The notes under the pieces were generated by a model. It ran no database searches and had not been told where the DNA came from. It saw only the letters and a list, made by a program, of their open reading frames with translations. From Thalassolituus hydrocarboniclasticus (lineage in GTDB: Bacteria > Pseudomonadota > Gammaproteobacteria > Pseudomonadales > Oceanobacteraceae), in contig NZ_CP054475.1 in assembly GCF_025345565.1 (NCBI RefSeq), positions 1,518,448 through 1,582,447 on the forward strand: a DNA stretch of 64,000 bases, in the 5' to 3' direction. The stretch's first letter is position 1, and every line of letters begins with the position of its first letter. Below are positions 36,083 through 43,798 of this stretch, one piece after another. A program made the translations under genes and the position numbers.

Positions 36083-36300
36083 AGGGGGCGCAGGGGCTTG
36101 CCCCGCAAAGGCTGTTCAAATGCAGTCAGCGCTGGCTGGTTGCTTAAGTGAACAACATTACGCTTTTGCGTTTTTTTTATGCACTGAATAACAGGCCTGT
36201 GTAGCTGGCGCAGCCGCAGCGCAATGTGTAAAGTCAGCCGCGTCAGTTTTGCGAGCTGACGGCAGCAAATAAAAAGCAGAACAACAAAAGAAGAAACAGA

Positions 36301-37518
36301 ATGAATAAATGGCTGGCCTTAAGCGGGCTTTATATTGTGCAGGGGTTGCCCCACGGCTTTTTCGGGCAGGCGATGCCGGCGCTGATGCGTAAGCAGGGCA
36401 TGGACCTGACCATTATTGGTCTGTTGTCTTTATTGGCGCTGCCCTGGGCGCTGAAATTTATCTGGGCGCCCTGGCTCGACCGTATTTCCCTGCGTAAACA
36501 GGAATTCCGCCGCAGCTGGATTCTGACCATGAATTACAGTGCGGTGGCAGTGCTGGTTGTGATTGCCAGTCAGCCTCTGGATTTATGGACCGGGCAGGCG
36601 ATGGCGGTGTTTGTCGGCCTGCTGTTAATGCTGAATACCCTGATGGCGACGCAGGATATCGCCACCGATGCCATGGCCGTAGAAAACCTGCCGCCGGAGC
36701 AGCGCGGTATCGGTAATGGAATTCAGGTCGCCGGTTATCGGGTCGGGATGATTCTGGCTGGTGGCGCGCTGGTGTCGCTGTATCCGCTGCTGGGCTGGCA
36801 GAATTCATTGTTGCTGCTGGCGTTGTTAATGCTATTGGGCTCGCTGCCGTTGTGGTGGTTTAAGCCGCAGCCGCATGTGGTTGACCGCCAGCCGTTGTGG
36901 CCTTTGTGGCTGGGCTTTTTCCGCCTGAAATACGCCGCCTTCTGGCTGCTGTTTCTGCTGGTGTATAAATTCGGTGATGCCTTTGGCACACCGATGATCC
37001 GGCCGATGCTGAGCGATGCCGGAGTGACGCTGGAGCAGATGGGTCTGATTCTGGGAACCGTGGGTTTTCTGGCCGGTCTGCTTGGTGCACTGGGTGGTGG
37101 CTGGCTGGTCGGTAAGCTCGGACGGCAAAGCGCATTGCTCGGATTTTTATTGCTCGAAGCACTGGCGCTGCTGTCGTATCTCGGCCTGCAGCCGGCGACA
37201 GGGCAGGCGCCGGACTGGCTGCATATTTATCTGGCGGTGATCGTTGAGCACATTGCTGGTGGTATGGCGACGGCGGCGTTATTTACCGTGATGATGGACC
37301 GCTGCCGCGAGCACTGTGCCGCCGCCGACTATGCCCTGCAAAGCTGTCTGGTGATTATTGCCGGTATGCTGGCCGGTGCACTTTCCGGTTTCAGCGCCAA
37401 AACTCTGGGGTATGATGGCCACTTTGTGCTGTCAGCCATTTTGTGTGTGGCGGCGATGAGTGCGGTCTGGACGCTGGTACAGCGCGGTTTACTGCCGTCA
37501 CGCAAGGCGCTGGTCTGA
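36301..37518 (+). CDS. MFS transporter, AmpG-like
   Basis: A 405-residue, roughly 12-helix inner-membrane permease. The N-terminus (SGLYIVQGLPHGFFGQAMPALMRKQG) and the TQDIATDAMAVENL block (about 116-130) are the signatures I associate with the AmpG/PAT1-type MFS branch, whose best-known member imports muropeptides for cell-wall recycling. The motif-A-like loop WAPWLDR is present. AAGAAGAAACAG precedes the ATG. A beta-lactamase gene is nearby, but it is AT-rich and probably acquired, so a functional AmpG-type link between the two should not be assumed. Confidence 0.8.
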   Translation: MNKWLALSGLYIVQGLPHGFFGQAMPALMRKQGMDLTIIGLLSLLALPWALKFIWAPWLDRISLRKQEFRRSWILTMNYSAVAVLVVIASQPLDLWTGQAMAVFVGLLLMLNTLMATQDIATDAMAVENLPPEQRGIGNGIQVAGYRVGMILAGGALVSLYPLLGWQNSLLLLALLMLLGSLPLWWFKPQPHVVDRQPLWPLWLGFFRLKYAAFWLLFLLVYKFGDAFGTPMIRPMLSDAGVTLEQMGLILGTVGFLAGLLGALGGGWLVGKLGRQSALLGFLLLEALALLSYLGLQPATGQAPDWLHIYLAVIVEHIAGGMATAALFTVMMDRCREHCAAADYALQSCLVIIAGMLAGALSGFSAKTLGYDGHFVLSAILCVAAMSAVWTLVQRGLLPSRKALV

Positions 37519-37564
37519 GCGGGCGCAGGCTCTGCAGGCAAAACGAACAGGTAAGAAGAGAGTT

Positions 37565-37813
37565 ATGAACGACACAGCCATTGATTTTCACCTCGACACC
37601 AAAGGGCTGTTCTGCCCGGAACCGGTGATGATGCTGCACAACCAGATCCGCGATATGCAGATTGGTCAGGTGGTGGAAATTCTCGCCACCGACCCTTCGA
37701 CCCGGCGCGATTTTTTAAAATTCTGCAATTTCCTTGAGCATGAATTATTGCTGCAGGAAGAGGTTGATGGCGTATTCCGGTTTCTGATTAAAAAGGCGAG
37801 TGACGATGAGTGA
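37565..37813 (+). CDS. tusA: Sulfur carrier protein TusA
   Basis: An 82-residue sulfur-transfer protein that accepts sulfur from a cysteine desulfurase and passes it on for tRNA 2-thiouridine and other thiolations. The motif GLFCPEPVMML holds the carrier Cys17 in the CPxP signature, and the rest (GQVVEILATDPSTRRDFLKFC) is typical. The start at 37565 has AAGAAGAGAG ahead of it and gives the family's usual length; upstream in-frame starts lie in the permease gene. The stop overlaps the start of the next small gene (ATGAGTGA). Confidence 0.92.
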   Translation: MNDTAIDFHLDTKGLFCPEPVMMLHNQIRDMQIGQVVEILATDPSTRRDFLKFCNFLEHELLLQEEVDGVFRFLIKKASDDE

Positions 37814-38009
37814 GTCTGATATCAGCGGGTCATTTGACAGGAAAAGGGAATCGCAGAGCGAACCTGAAGAAAACCCGCTGGAAGCGATCCGCCGTATGCG
37901 CCAGCAAAAACTCCATGCCTGTGCGTTAAAACAGAAGGCGGAAATGGAAGAGATGCTGGCTACCGCGGATGCCAAAGCCAAACCTCAAAACCAGGAAAGC
38001 GCGGACTGA
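37806..38009 (+). CDS. Small charged protein, 67 aa, unknown function
   Basis: It starts at the ATG (37806) that overlaps the tusA stop, so it is probably translated by coupling. MSESDISGSFDRKRESQSEP is polar and disordered-looking, followed by a charged helix (NPLEAIRRMRQQKLHACALKQKAEMEEMLATADAKA). No membrane segment or known domain. The location suggests a link to sulfur transfer or the permease, but nothing in the sequence proves it. A short hairpin GCCAGG-TCTTT-CCTGGC (38105-38121) follows within 100 bases. Confidence 0.6.
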   Translation: MSESDISGSFDRKRESQSEPEENPLEAIRRMRQQKLHACALKQKAEMEEMLATADAKAKPQNQESAD

Positions 38010-38190
38010 ATGACTAAAAATAACGAGAATCGACGACTTCCTGAACCAGAATCCCTTCAATCAGACTCAGCTGAACTGCTTTCGCGTTAAATCATTTGGA
38101 TACTGCCAGGTCTTTCCTGGCTGAGTATATTTTGGCATTGGACAGCTCGTCAGTTTGACTTTGGTGTCCGTTAAAGCGGGGGAAGATCAC

Positions 38191-38217
38191 CAGTCCGACA
38201 ACATGCGCTTGTTATGC
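38191..38217 (-). other. attC-like half-site downstream of the beta-lactamase gene
   Basis: Read on the gene's strand, GCATAAC (38217-38211) is followed by AAGCGCATGTTGTCGGACTG. This is the layout of the R''-L'' side of integron cassette recombination sites. I could not find the matching R' half further on, so the site is either long, degenerate or truncated. Confidence 0.4.
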
Positions 38218-38223
38218 CAAGTA

Positions 38224-38982
38224 CTACTGAACAATATTGAGGATCCTAAACGCTTCCAATGTAAGTTTTTTCCTCAACGCCAAATCTGAACTTTGCTTTA
38301 TCTCAATGTGGTTTGCAAAAAACCATGTTTGATTGTTAATAACAAGATAACCCACATACCATCCGTCTTTGCCAGACCAACCTGTTTTTGACCAGATCTT
38401 TATCTGGCTGTTGCTCTCTGACAGCATAATATTCTTCAGTGTTTTAATATGTTGTTTCTGTATTGGTAGATTCTCCACATACAGCTTACGCAAAAAACTA
38501 ATTTGATCTTTCACAGAGACCCTTAGATCACCATCAAGCCAAAATCTTGTGATCTCTCTGCCAGTTAATTGGTTTCCGTAGTCAAAATCTTTAAGGTACT
38601 TATGATACTTTAAGTCGCCTACTTTTTTTGCATAGCGTTGATAACACCATACACATGAGTATTTAAAGGCTGTTTTAAGTGTTTGATCTTTATTCCATGG
38701 AGCGTATTCGCGCTCTACGCCATCCCAAGCAATGACTTCAGAGGAATCTTTAATCAAACCTTCCTCTAGTATGATTAGTGTATTAGGTATTTTAAATGTT
38801 GAAGCAGGGATGAAGCTTTCTTTGTTATTAACATTATATTGATACTTTAGTTTACCATCAGCAGATTCAATGAGTATCGCCCCTTCAACATTGTTAGCCT
38901 TGTAAAGTCTTTCTATCTCATTCTCTAAAGCATATATGTCGGCTGATAAAGCCCATATAGCTAGTAGTCCCAAATACTTCAT
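38224..38982 (-). CDS. Class D (OXA-type) beta-lactamase
   Basis: A 252-residue periplasmic serine hydrolase of beta-lactams. The signal peptide (MKYLGLLAIWALSADIYA) precedes the full class D motif set: PASTFK (catalytic Ser and carboxylated Lys), SCV (S-x-V), YGN in DFDYGNQ, RFWLDGDLRVS (conserved Trp region) and SKTGWSG (KTG box). The ATG at 38982 has AGGA five bases upstream; an earlier ATG would place charged residues before the signal peptide. The gene is strikingly AT-rich compared with its neighbours and is bounded by GTTATGC and GCATAAC in opposite orientation, which suggests a captured integron cassette. Spectrum of activity cannot be predicted. Confidence 0.93.
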   Translation of the reverse strand: MKYLGLLAIWALSADIYALENEIERLYKANNVEGAILIESADGKLKYQYNVNNKESFIPASTFKIPNTLIILEEGLIKDSSEVIAWDGVEREYAPWNKDQTLKTAFKYSCVWCYQRYAKKVGDLKYHKYLKDFDYGNQLTGREITRFWLDGDLRVSVKDQISFLRKLYVENLPIQKQHIKTLKNIMLSESNSQIKIWSKTGWSGKDGWYVGYLVINNQTWFFANHIEIKQSSDLALRKKLTLEAFRILNIVQ

Positions 38983-39008
38983 GTCTATCCTGATTTTAAT
39001 GTGTAGTC

Positions 39009-39046
39009 GCATAACGTTTGGTTAAGGGGCGGGCTTTTGCCCGTCC
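39009..39046 (-). other. attC-like half-site upstream of the beta-lactamase gene
   Basis: Read on the gene's strand, CCCCTTAACCAAACGTTATGC (39027-39009 region) resembles the L'-R' end of known cassette sites, which typically read GCTTAAC...AAGCGTTRRRY. The crossover would fall within GTTATGC, 27 bases before the beta-lactamase ATG. Confidence 0.4.
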
Positions 39047-39117
39047 TAGTTACCGGGATGGCAGGATTATTCAACGCGGGTTAAGTCCTGCACAGCGCGA
39101 AGCGGGCCGATTGTGTG

Positions 39118-39215
39118 CTCCTGCACAATCTGCATTTCCGCCATCCATGGCGGTCAGGAGTAAGCGCCCGACCGGCGTGAGGGGTAAGACCCCTCAAAGA
39201 GGTCATAGGGCCTGG
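39118..39215 (-). repeat. Dispersed repeat, copy B (inverted relative to copy A)
   Basis: On the minus strand it reads TCCTGACCGCCATGGATGG, then GCGGAAATGCA and TGCAGGAGCA, the same order as copy A. The hairpin core CCGCCAT-CC-ATGGCGG is at 39138-39153. Similarity extends upstream through a GGGG...TTA.CCCCT...GCCGG block shared with 35349-35375. Confidence 0.75.
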
Positions 39216-39309
39216 CTTCAGCCAGAAAAGCCAGCCCGCGCAGCGGCATCAAACCTTTAGACGAGATCAGAACCAACGAGGCGAACGGCCACAAAATAAA
39301 CCAGATATC

Positions 39310-39333
39310 GCGGCTGAAAGCCGCTCCCACAAT
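39310..39333 (-). repeat. REP-like palindrome
   Basis: GCGGCT-GAA-AGCCGC followed by TCCCACA. On the minus strand this is the TGTGGGAGCGGCTT...GCCGC pattern that I know as a common intergenic repeat in Pseudomonas and relatives. Confidence 0.6.
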
Positions 39334-39381
39334 GCACAGCCTGAAGAGCCACGATGCCACTCCAGGCTATAGGAAAGCAGT

Positions 39382-39408
39382 GGCCAACACTGGGGTTGGC
39401 CGGTTTTT
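39382..39408 (+). terminator. Terminator-like hairpin facing right
   Basis: GGCCAAC / GTTGGCC stem with a 6-base loop, followed by GGTTTTTA on the plus strand. The adjacent pepA gene ends here from the other side, and no plus-strand gene precedes it. Confidence 0.5.
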
Positions 39409-39422
39409 ATGCTCGCTACCGC

Positions 39423-40889
39423 TTACTTCGCCAGCAAATAATTCACCAATAAAGGCACCGGACGTCCGGTCGCGCCTTTGGTTTTACCACCGGTATTCCA
39501 TGCGGTGCCGGCAATATCGAGGTGCGCCCATGGCGTGCCTTCGGTAAAACGCGACAGGAAGCAGGCGGCGGTGGTGGCACCGGCCAGCGGGCCGCCGATA
39601 TTGGCGATGTCGGCAAAGTTGGAATCCAGCAGTTCCTGATAGTCGTCTTCCAGTGGCAGACGCCATACTTTGTCACCGCTGTGGCTGGCGGCATTCTGCA
39701 GTTCACCGGCCAGGGCTTCGTCGGTGGTGAATAAACCGGAATTAACGCGACCCAGAGCGGCCATGCAGGCACCGGTTAAGGTGGCGATATCCACGATGGA
39801 GGCTGGTTTAAAGTTGTCGATACCGTAGGTCAGGGCATCGCACAGTACTAAGCGGCCTTCGGCGTCGGTGTTGAGAATTTCGATGGTTTTGCCAGACAAA
39901 CTGGCGACGACGTCACCGGGCTTGCTGGCATGACCGGCGGGCATATTTTCGGCGCTGGTGATCATGCCAATCACATTGATGGCGGGTTTTAATGCCAGCA
40001 AGGCCTGCATGGTGCCGAGCACGGAAGCGGCGCCACACATATCGTATTTCATTTCGTCCATACCCAGACCCGGCTTGAGGCTGATGCCGCCGGTATCAAA
40101 GGTGATGCCTTTACCCAGAATCATATGCGGCGCGGCGTTTTTATCGGCGGCACCGTTGTATTTCATAATGATCATTTTGCCCGGCTCAGACGAACCTTTG
40201 GCAACGGAAACAAAGGCGCCGGCGCCCATTTCTTCCAGCTGGTCTTCATCCAGAATGGTCACGTCCAGCGCGCCATTGGCGGCCAGCTCCAGTGCCTGTT
40301 CGGCCAGATAGCTTGGGGTACAGATATTCGGTGGCATATTGCCGAGGGTTTTGGCGTAAGCCACGCCCTGAGCCACGGCTTCGCCTTTGTTCAGCGCGGC
40401 GCTGACATCGCTGCCCAGCCAGATAATGCTGTCGGGTTGGCGAACGTCGTCATCCTGCTTGCTTTTGGTTTCGGTAAAACGGTACAGCGCGTTGCCGAAG
40501 GCCATGGCGCTTTGTTCTGCCAGCCATTCTTCGCTCAGGTTATCATTCGCCAGTCCGTTCAGGGCCAGCGCAATGCTGCCGGAAAAACCGCTACAGGCGC
40601 TGGCGATGGCGTTCAGCACTTTAACCGCGCTGCTGCGGGTCAGGGCGTCTTTACCGGTGCCAACCAGTAATACGCGGCTGGCCTTTACCCCGGCAACGGC
40701 CGGCAGTAACAGGGTCTGGGCCAGTTTGCCGCTGATGTCTTTGTCATCGATGCGGGCCTGAATAAAACCGTTACTGGCATTATTGATGGCAGCGGCGGCG
40801 TCAGACAGCTTGCCTGACTGGTCGAGAGTGACCACAATACAGCTGGCTTGAACATCGGCGGCAGAATTCGTGGAAATCTGATATTGCAT
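39423..40889 (-). CDS. pepA: Leucyl aminopeptidase PepA
   Basis: A 488-residue cytosolic M17 aminopeptidase with two bound metal ions that removes N-terminal amino acids. The variable N-terminal domain (1-160) is followed by the catalytic domain, with the metal-binding block KGITFDTGGISLKP (about 253-266), MKYDMCGAA and the signature NTDAEGRL (about 339-346). PepA in some bacteria also binds DNA in site-specific recombination and carAB control. It is divergent from lptF, the usual gammaproteobacterial arrangement. Confidence 0.97.
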   Translation of the reverse strand: MQYQISTNSAADVQASCIVVTLDQSGKLSDAAAAINNASNGFIQARIDDKDISGKLAQTLLLPAVAGVKASRVLLVGTGKDALTRSSAVKVLNAIASACSGFSGSIALALNGLANDNLSEEWLAEQSAMAFGNALYRFTETKSKQDDDVRQPDSIIWLGSDVSAALNKGEAVAQGVAYAKTLGNMPPNICTPSYLAEQALELAANGALDVTILDEDQLEEMGAGAFVSVAKGSSEPGKMIIMKYNGAADKNAAPHMILGKGITFDTGGISLKPGLGMDEMKYDMCGAASVLGTMQALLALKPAINVIGMITSAENMPAGHASKPGDVVASLSGKTIEILNTDAEGRLVLCDALTYGIDNFKPASIVDIATLTGACMAALGRVNSGLFTTDEALAGELQNAASHSGDKVWRLPLEDDYQELLDSNFADIANIGGPLAGATTAACFLSRFTEGTPWAHLDIAGTAWNTGGKTKGATGRPVPLLVNYLLAK

Positions 40890-41009
40890 GATGGCTCCTG
40901 ACGGGAAAAGAAAGGGCGGTGTTGCCTGCCCGTTTGACTCAAAGATGCGTTCAAGTGTACGAAAATCAAGGGCGGAACACAGCCGTTTGTTAGCAATAAG
41001 GTAAGTATT

Positions 41010-42080
41010 TTGATTCTTTTCCGTTATCTGGCCCGGGAACTGGCCGGCTCACTGGTGGCAGTGACCACTGTGCTGCTGATGATCCTGATGAGTGGTCGTC
41101 TGATTCAGCAGCTGGCAGCGGCGGCGGCCGGTGAGGTGTCGCTGGATATTGTGTTTTTTACCCTGTTGCTGCGCCTGCCATCTTTTCTGGAAATGATTTT
41201 GCCTTTGGCGCTGTTTATTTCCATCCTGCTGACGTATGGCCGTCTGTACGCCGAAAGCGAGATGACGGTACTTACCGCTACCGGTTTTTCGGATAAAAAA
41301 TTACTCGGTTACACCATGATACCGGCGCTGTTTCTGACCCTGCTGGTGGCCAGTTTTACTCTGGTGCTGAGCCCCTGGGGGGCGCAGAAAATGGAAAACC
41401 TGTATGAAAAACAATCGAAATTAACCGAATTTGAATTACTGGCGCCGGGGCGTTTTCAGAGTACCGCTACAGGCTCCCGTGTGACCTATACCGAAGCGCT
41501 GTCCAATGACAAAACCCAGATGCACCAGGTCTTTATTGCCGACGGCAACACGCTGCTTCTGGCTGAGCGTGGCACTCAGTATGTCAGCGATGAAACCGGC
41601 TCACGCTTTCTGGAATTGCATAAAGGCCGCCGTTACGACCTGACTCCGGGCAGTGCTCAGCTGCAGGTGCTGGATTTTGATTTATACGGCGTAAAAATCG
41701 CCGACGAGCCGGAAGAGCGGCGCAAGCTGCGCAAAGAAGCGGTACCAACGCTGGAACTGATCGGCTCGGCCGAACCTAAGCATCAGGCGCAGCTGCAGTG
41801 GCGTATTTCATTAATTTTAATGGTGCCTATTGTCACCCTGATTGCTTTCCCGTTATCGAAAGTGAATCCGCGTCAGGGGCGTTTTGCCCGGCTGTTTCCC
41901 GCCATTGTGTTGTTTATGGTGTATATCTCGCTGCTGATTGCCATGACCGGCATGATTGAAAAGCGTACGCTCAATCCGGCCATCGGCCTGTGGAGTCTGC
42001 ATATTGTTTATCTGCTGATTGCGGCGGGTTTGTTGTTACTGCCGGAGTGGATTCGCCGGCGCAAGATTAAGGGCCTGTAA
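41010..42080 (+). CDS. lptF: LPS export ABC transporter permease LptF
   Basis: A 356-residue inner-membrane component of the LptB2FG complex that extracts lipopolysaccharide from the inner membrane. Three N-terminal TM helices (to about 115), a periplasmic beta-jellyroll-like domain (about 135-265) and three C-terminal helices are visible. The start is TTG (MILFRYLARELAGS), which fits the family N-terminus and has AATAAGG upstream. The stop overlaps the lptG start by one base (TAATG). Confidence 0.95.
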   Translation: MILFRYLARELAGSLVAVTTVLLMILMSGRLIQQLAAAAAGEVSLDIVFFTLLLRLPSFLEMILPLALFISILLTYGRLYAESEMTVLTATGFSDKKLLGYTMIPALFLTLLVASFTLVLSPWGAQKMENLYEKQSKLTEFELLAPGRFQSTATGSRVTYTEALSNDKTQMHQVFIADGNTLLLAERGTQYVSDETGSRFLELHKGRRYDLTPGSAQLQVLDFDLYGVKIADEPEERRKLRKEAVPTLELIGSAEPKHQAQLQWRISLILMVPIVTLIAFPLSKVNPRQGRFARLFPAIVLFMVYISLLIAMTGMIEKRTLNPAIGLWSLHIVYLLIAAGLLLLPEWIRRRKIKGL

Positions 42081-43144
42081 TGAATCAGCTGGATTCCTAC
42101 GTCGCACGTAATGTGTTTATGGCCACGCTGGTGGTCATTATTGTGATTGTTGGCCTGGATGCGATTTTTACCTTAGTCGACGAGCTCGATCAGCTGAAAG
42201 GCGATTATCAGTTTGTGCAGGCGCTGGAATTTATGGGTCTGCGTCTGCCACGCCGTGCCTATGAATATATGCCGATGGCCTGTCTGATCGGTTGTCTGGC
42301 CGGTCTTGGCAGTATGGCCGCTAACAGCGAATTAACGGTAATGCGTGCTGCCGGTATTTCGGTGGCGCGTATCAGTATTTCGGTACTCAAGCCAATGGCG
42401 GTGCTGATGGTTTTCAGCCTGCTGCTGGCTGAGTTTGCTATTCCGACGCTGGAGCGTATTGCCCAGTCGCAGAAAGCCGTAGCCCAGGGCAAGGGTGATG
42501 TGTTGTCGAATAAAGGCAAAGGCTACTGGCACCGTGAAGGCCATGATTTTATGCGTTTTACCGCGGTTGAACCCGGTGGCGTACTGCACGGCGTAACCCT
42601 GTATGAATTTGATGTCGACCGCGAGCTGCAGCGGGTACGCACGGCGCAGCGGGCGATTTATCAGCGTTCGCACTGGCAGATGGAAGACGTGCAGGATGTA
42701 TTGTTGCTGGGTGACCGTACCGAAGTACGGCGTTTTCCGACTTCTTCATGGGATACCGAGTTAACCCCGGAAAGCCTCAGCGTGGTGATGGTGCAGCCGC
42801 GTGATATGTCGATTTCCAACCTGTTCAGCTATACCCGTTATCTGGCCAAGCAGGGGCTGAACGCCGACAATTATTTATTATCCTTCTGGCGTAAGGTCAC
42901 GCAGCCTTTAGGTACCTTTGCGCTGGTGATTCTGGGTATTTCTTTTATTTTCGGGCCGTTGCGCGCAGTGACACCGGGTTACCGGATCTTCTCCGGTATT
43001 CTGGTCGGGCTGGTGTACAAATACGCGGAAGAATTATTGGCACCGGCCAGCATTGTGTTCGGCTTTGCGCCCATCTGGGCGAGCATTATTCCGATTGCCG
43101 GCTGCTTCTTGCTGGGTGTGCTGCTGATGCGTAAGGCGGGGTAA
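42080..43144 (+). CDS. lptG: LPS export ABC transporter permease LptG
   Basis: A 354-residue partner of LptF with the same layout: helices at about 10-120, a periplasmic domain (about 135-260) and helices from 275 to the end. MNQLDSYVARNVFMATLVVIIVIVGLD and the PRRAYEYMPMACLIGCLAGLGSMA coupling region are typical. It is translationally coupled to lptF by a one-base overlap. It is convergent with the RDD gene, with 53 GC-rich bases between. Confidence 0.95.
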   Translation: MNQLDSYVARNVFMATLVVIIVIVGLDAIFTLVDELDQLKGDYQFVQALEFMGLRLPRRAYEYMPMACLIGCLAGLGSMAANSELTVMRAAGISVARISISVLKPMAVLMVFSLLLAEFAIPTLERIAQSQKAVAQGKGDVLSNKGKGYWHREGHDFMRFTAVEPGGVLHGVTLYEFDVDRELQRVRTAQRAIYQRSHWQMEDVQDVLLLGDRTEVRRFPTSSWDTELTPESLSVVMVQPRDMSISNLFSYTRYLAKQGLNADNYLLSFWRKVTQPLGTFALVILGISFIFGPLRAVTPGYRIFSGILVGLVYKYAEELLAPASIVFGFAPIWASIIPIAGCFLLGVLLMRKAG

Positions 43145-43197
43145 GCGCCCCGCCCAGTTCGGAGTAGCGCGGGGGGTGGGCGGTGCCGGAAGGGCGT

Positions 43198-43653
43198 TTA
43201 TTTCATGTTTTTCGGGATATAAACCATACGCGTCAGAGAGGCGATGTCGTGCCAGCTGCGTTGTTGTTTATCAAACAGCATCCACCAGAAGCCGAGGCCC
43301 ATAAACAACAGCGAGAAAAAACCAACCCCGGTCCGTAACATACACTGGCTGAGCTGAATGCCAGTGCCTTTCTTGTTGTCGTTCAGCAGTTTCAGTCCCC
43401 AGGCTTTCATGCCGATGGTCTGACCACCGCGGCGCCAGGAATGGCTGTAATACAAAAAGCAGATAGTAAACATGACAGACATCGACATCGCCGGGCTGAG
43501 ACGCACAAACTCCTCACTGCCGATGATTTTCGATACAGCGGTGACCAGCAGGCCGCCGAGCATAATATAAAGAGCAATCAGAACCAGCGCATCGTAAGTC
43601 AGCGCCGCAAGACGGCGGGAGAGCGGAGCGGTTGGGTAATTCTGATCAGACAT
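43198..43653 (-). CDS. RDD family membrane protein
   Basis: A 151-residue protein with about three to four hydrophobic segments and the RDD family pattern. LSRRLAALTYDALVLIALYI carries the R-x(n)-D signature at its N-terminus, with GQTIGMKAWGLKLL in the middle and a C-terminal WHDIASLTRMVYIPK. Function is not established, though some relatives affect ion homeostasis. The start at 43653 has CAGGTG before it; longer in-frame starts run into the promoter region of menA. Confidence 0.85.
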   Translation of the reverse strand: MSDQNYPTAPLSRRLAALTYDALVLIALYIMLGGLLVTAVSKIIGSEEFVRLSPAMSMSVMFTICFLYYSHSWRRGGQTIGMKAWGLKLLNDNKKGTGIQLSQCMLRTGVGFFSLLFMGLGFWWMLFDKQQRSWHDIASLTRMVYIPKNMK

Positions 43654-43798
43654 AACAACACCTGTAACGGTCGGCAAAGAACAGGCGCGCATCATAGCAA
43701 AAGAGCTGCGTCCTGACTGCCCGGGCCGTTGCCGGACGGGTAAGAAAGCGTCAGCAGCCTTCCGGGTCCGCTGCCGGCACGATGAATAAGGATTCTCT

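Larger units (their letters stand above)
35268..36300. other. Non-coding island rich in inverted repeats
   Basis: A 1-kb stretch with no credible gene. The open frames in it have no ribosome site, run through palindromes and show no family signature. It holds at least four strong inverted repeats and two copies of a dispersed element (listed separately), plus an imperfect hairpin GGGGC-TT-GCCCC near 36093. It looks like an accumulation of REP-like and other intergenic repeats between the thiolase and permease genes. Confidence 0.7.
38983..39422. other. Intergenic repeat region between beta-lactamase and pepA
   Basis: 440 bp without a credible gene. In order it holds an attC-like half-site, a GC-rich hairpin GGGCGGGC-TTTT-GCCCGTCC (39028-39047), dispersed repeat copy B, a REP-like palindrome and a terminator-like hairpin. 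The GC content returns to that of the surrounding chromosome right after 39015. Confidence 0.6.

Noticed and set aside
36301-38982. AmpG-like permease and beta-lactamase as one induction system
   Set aside because: Opposite strands, very different base composition, class D rather than AmpC enzyme, and no AmpR-type regulator.
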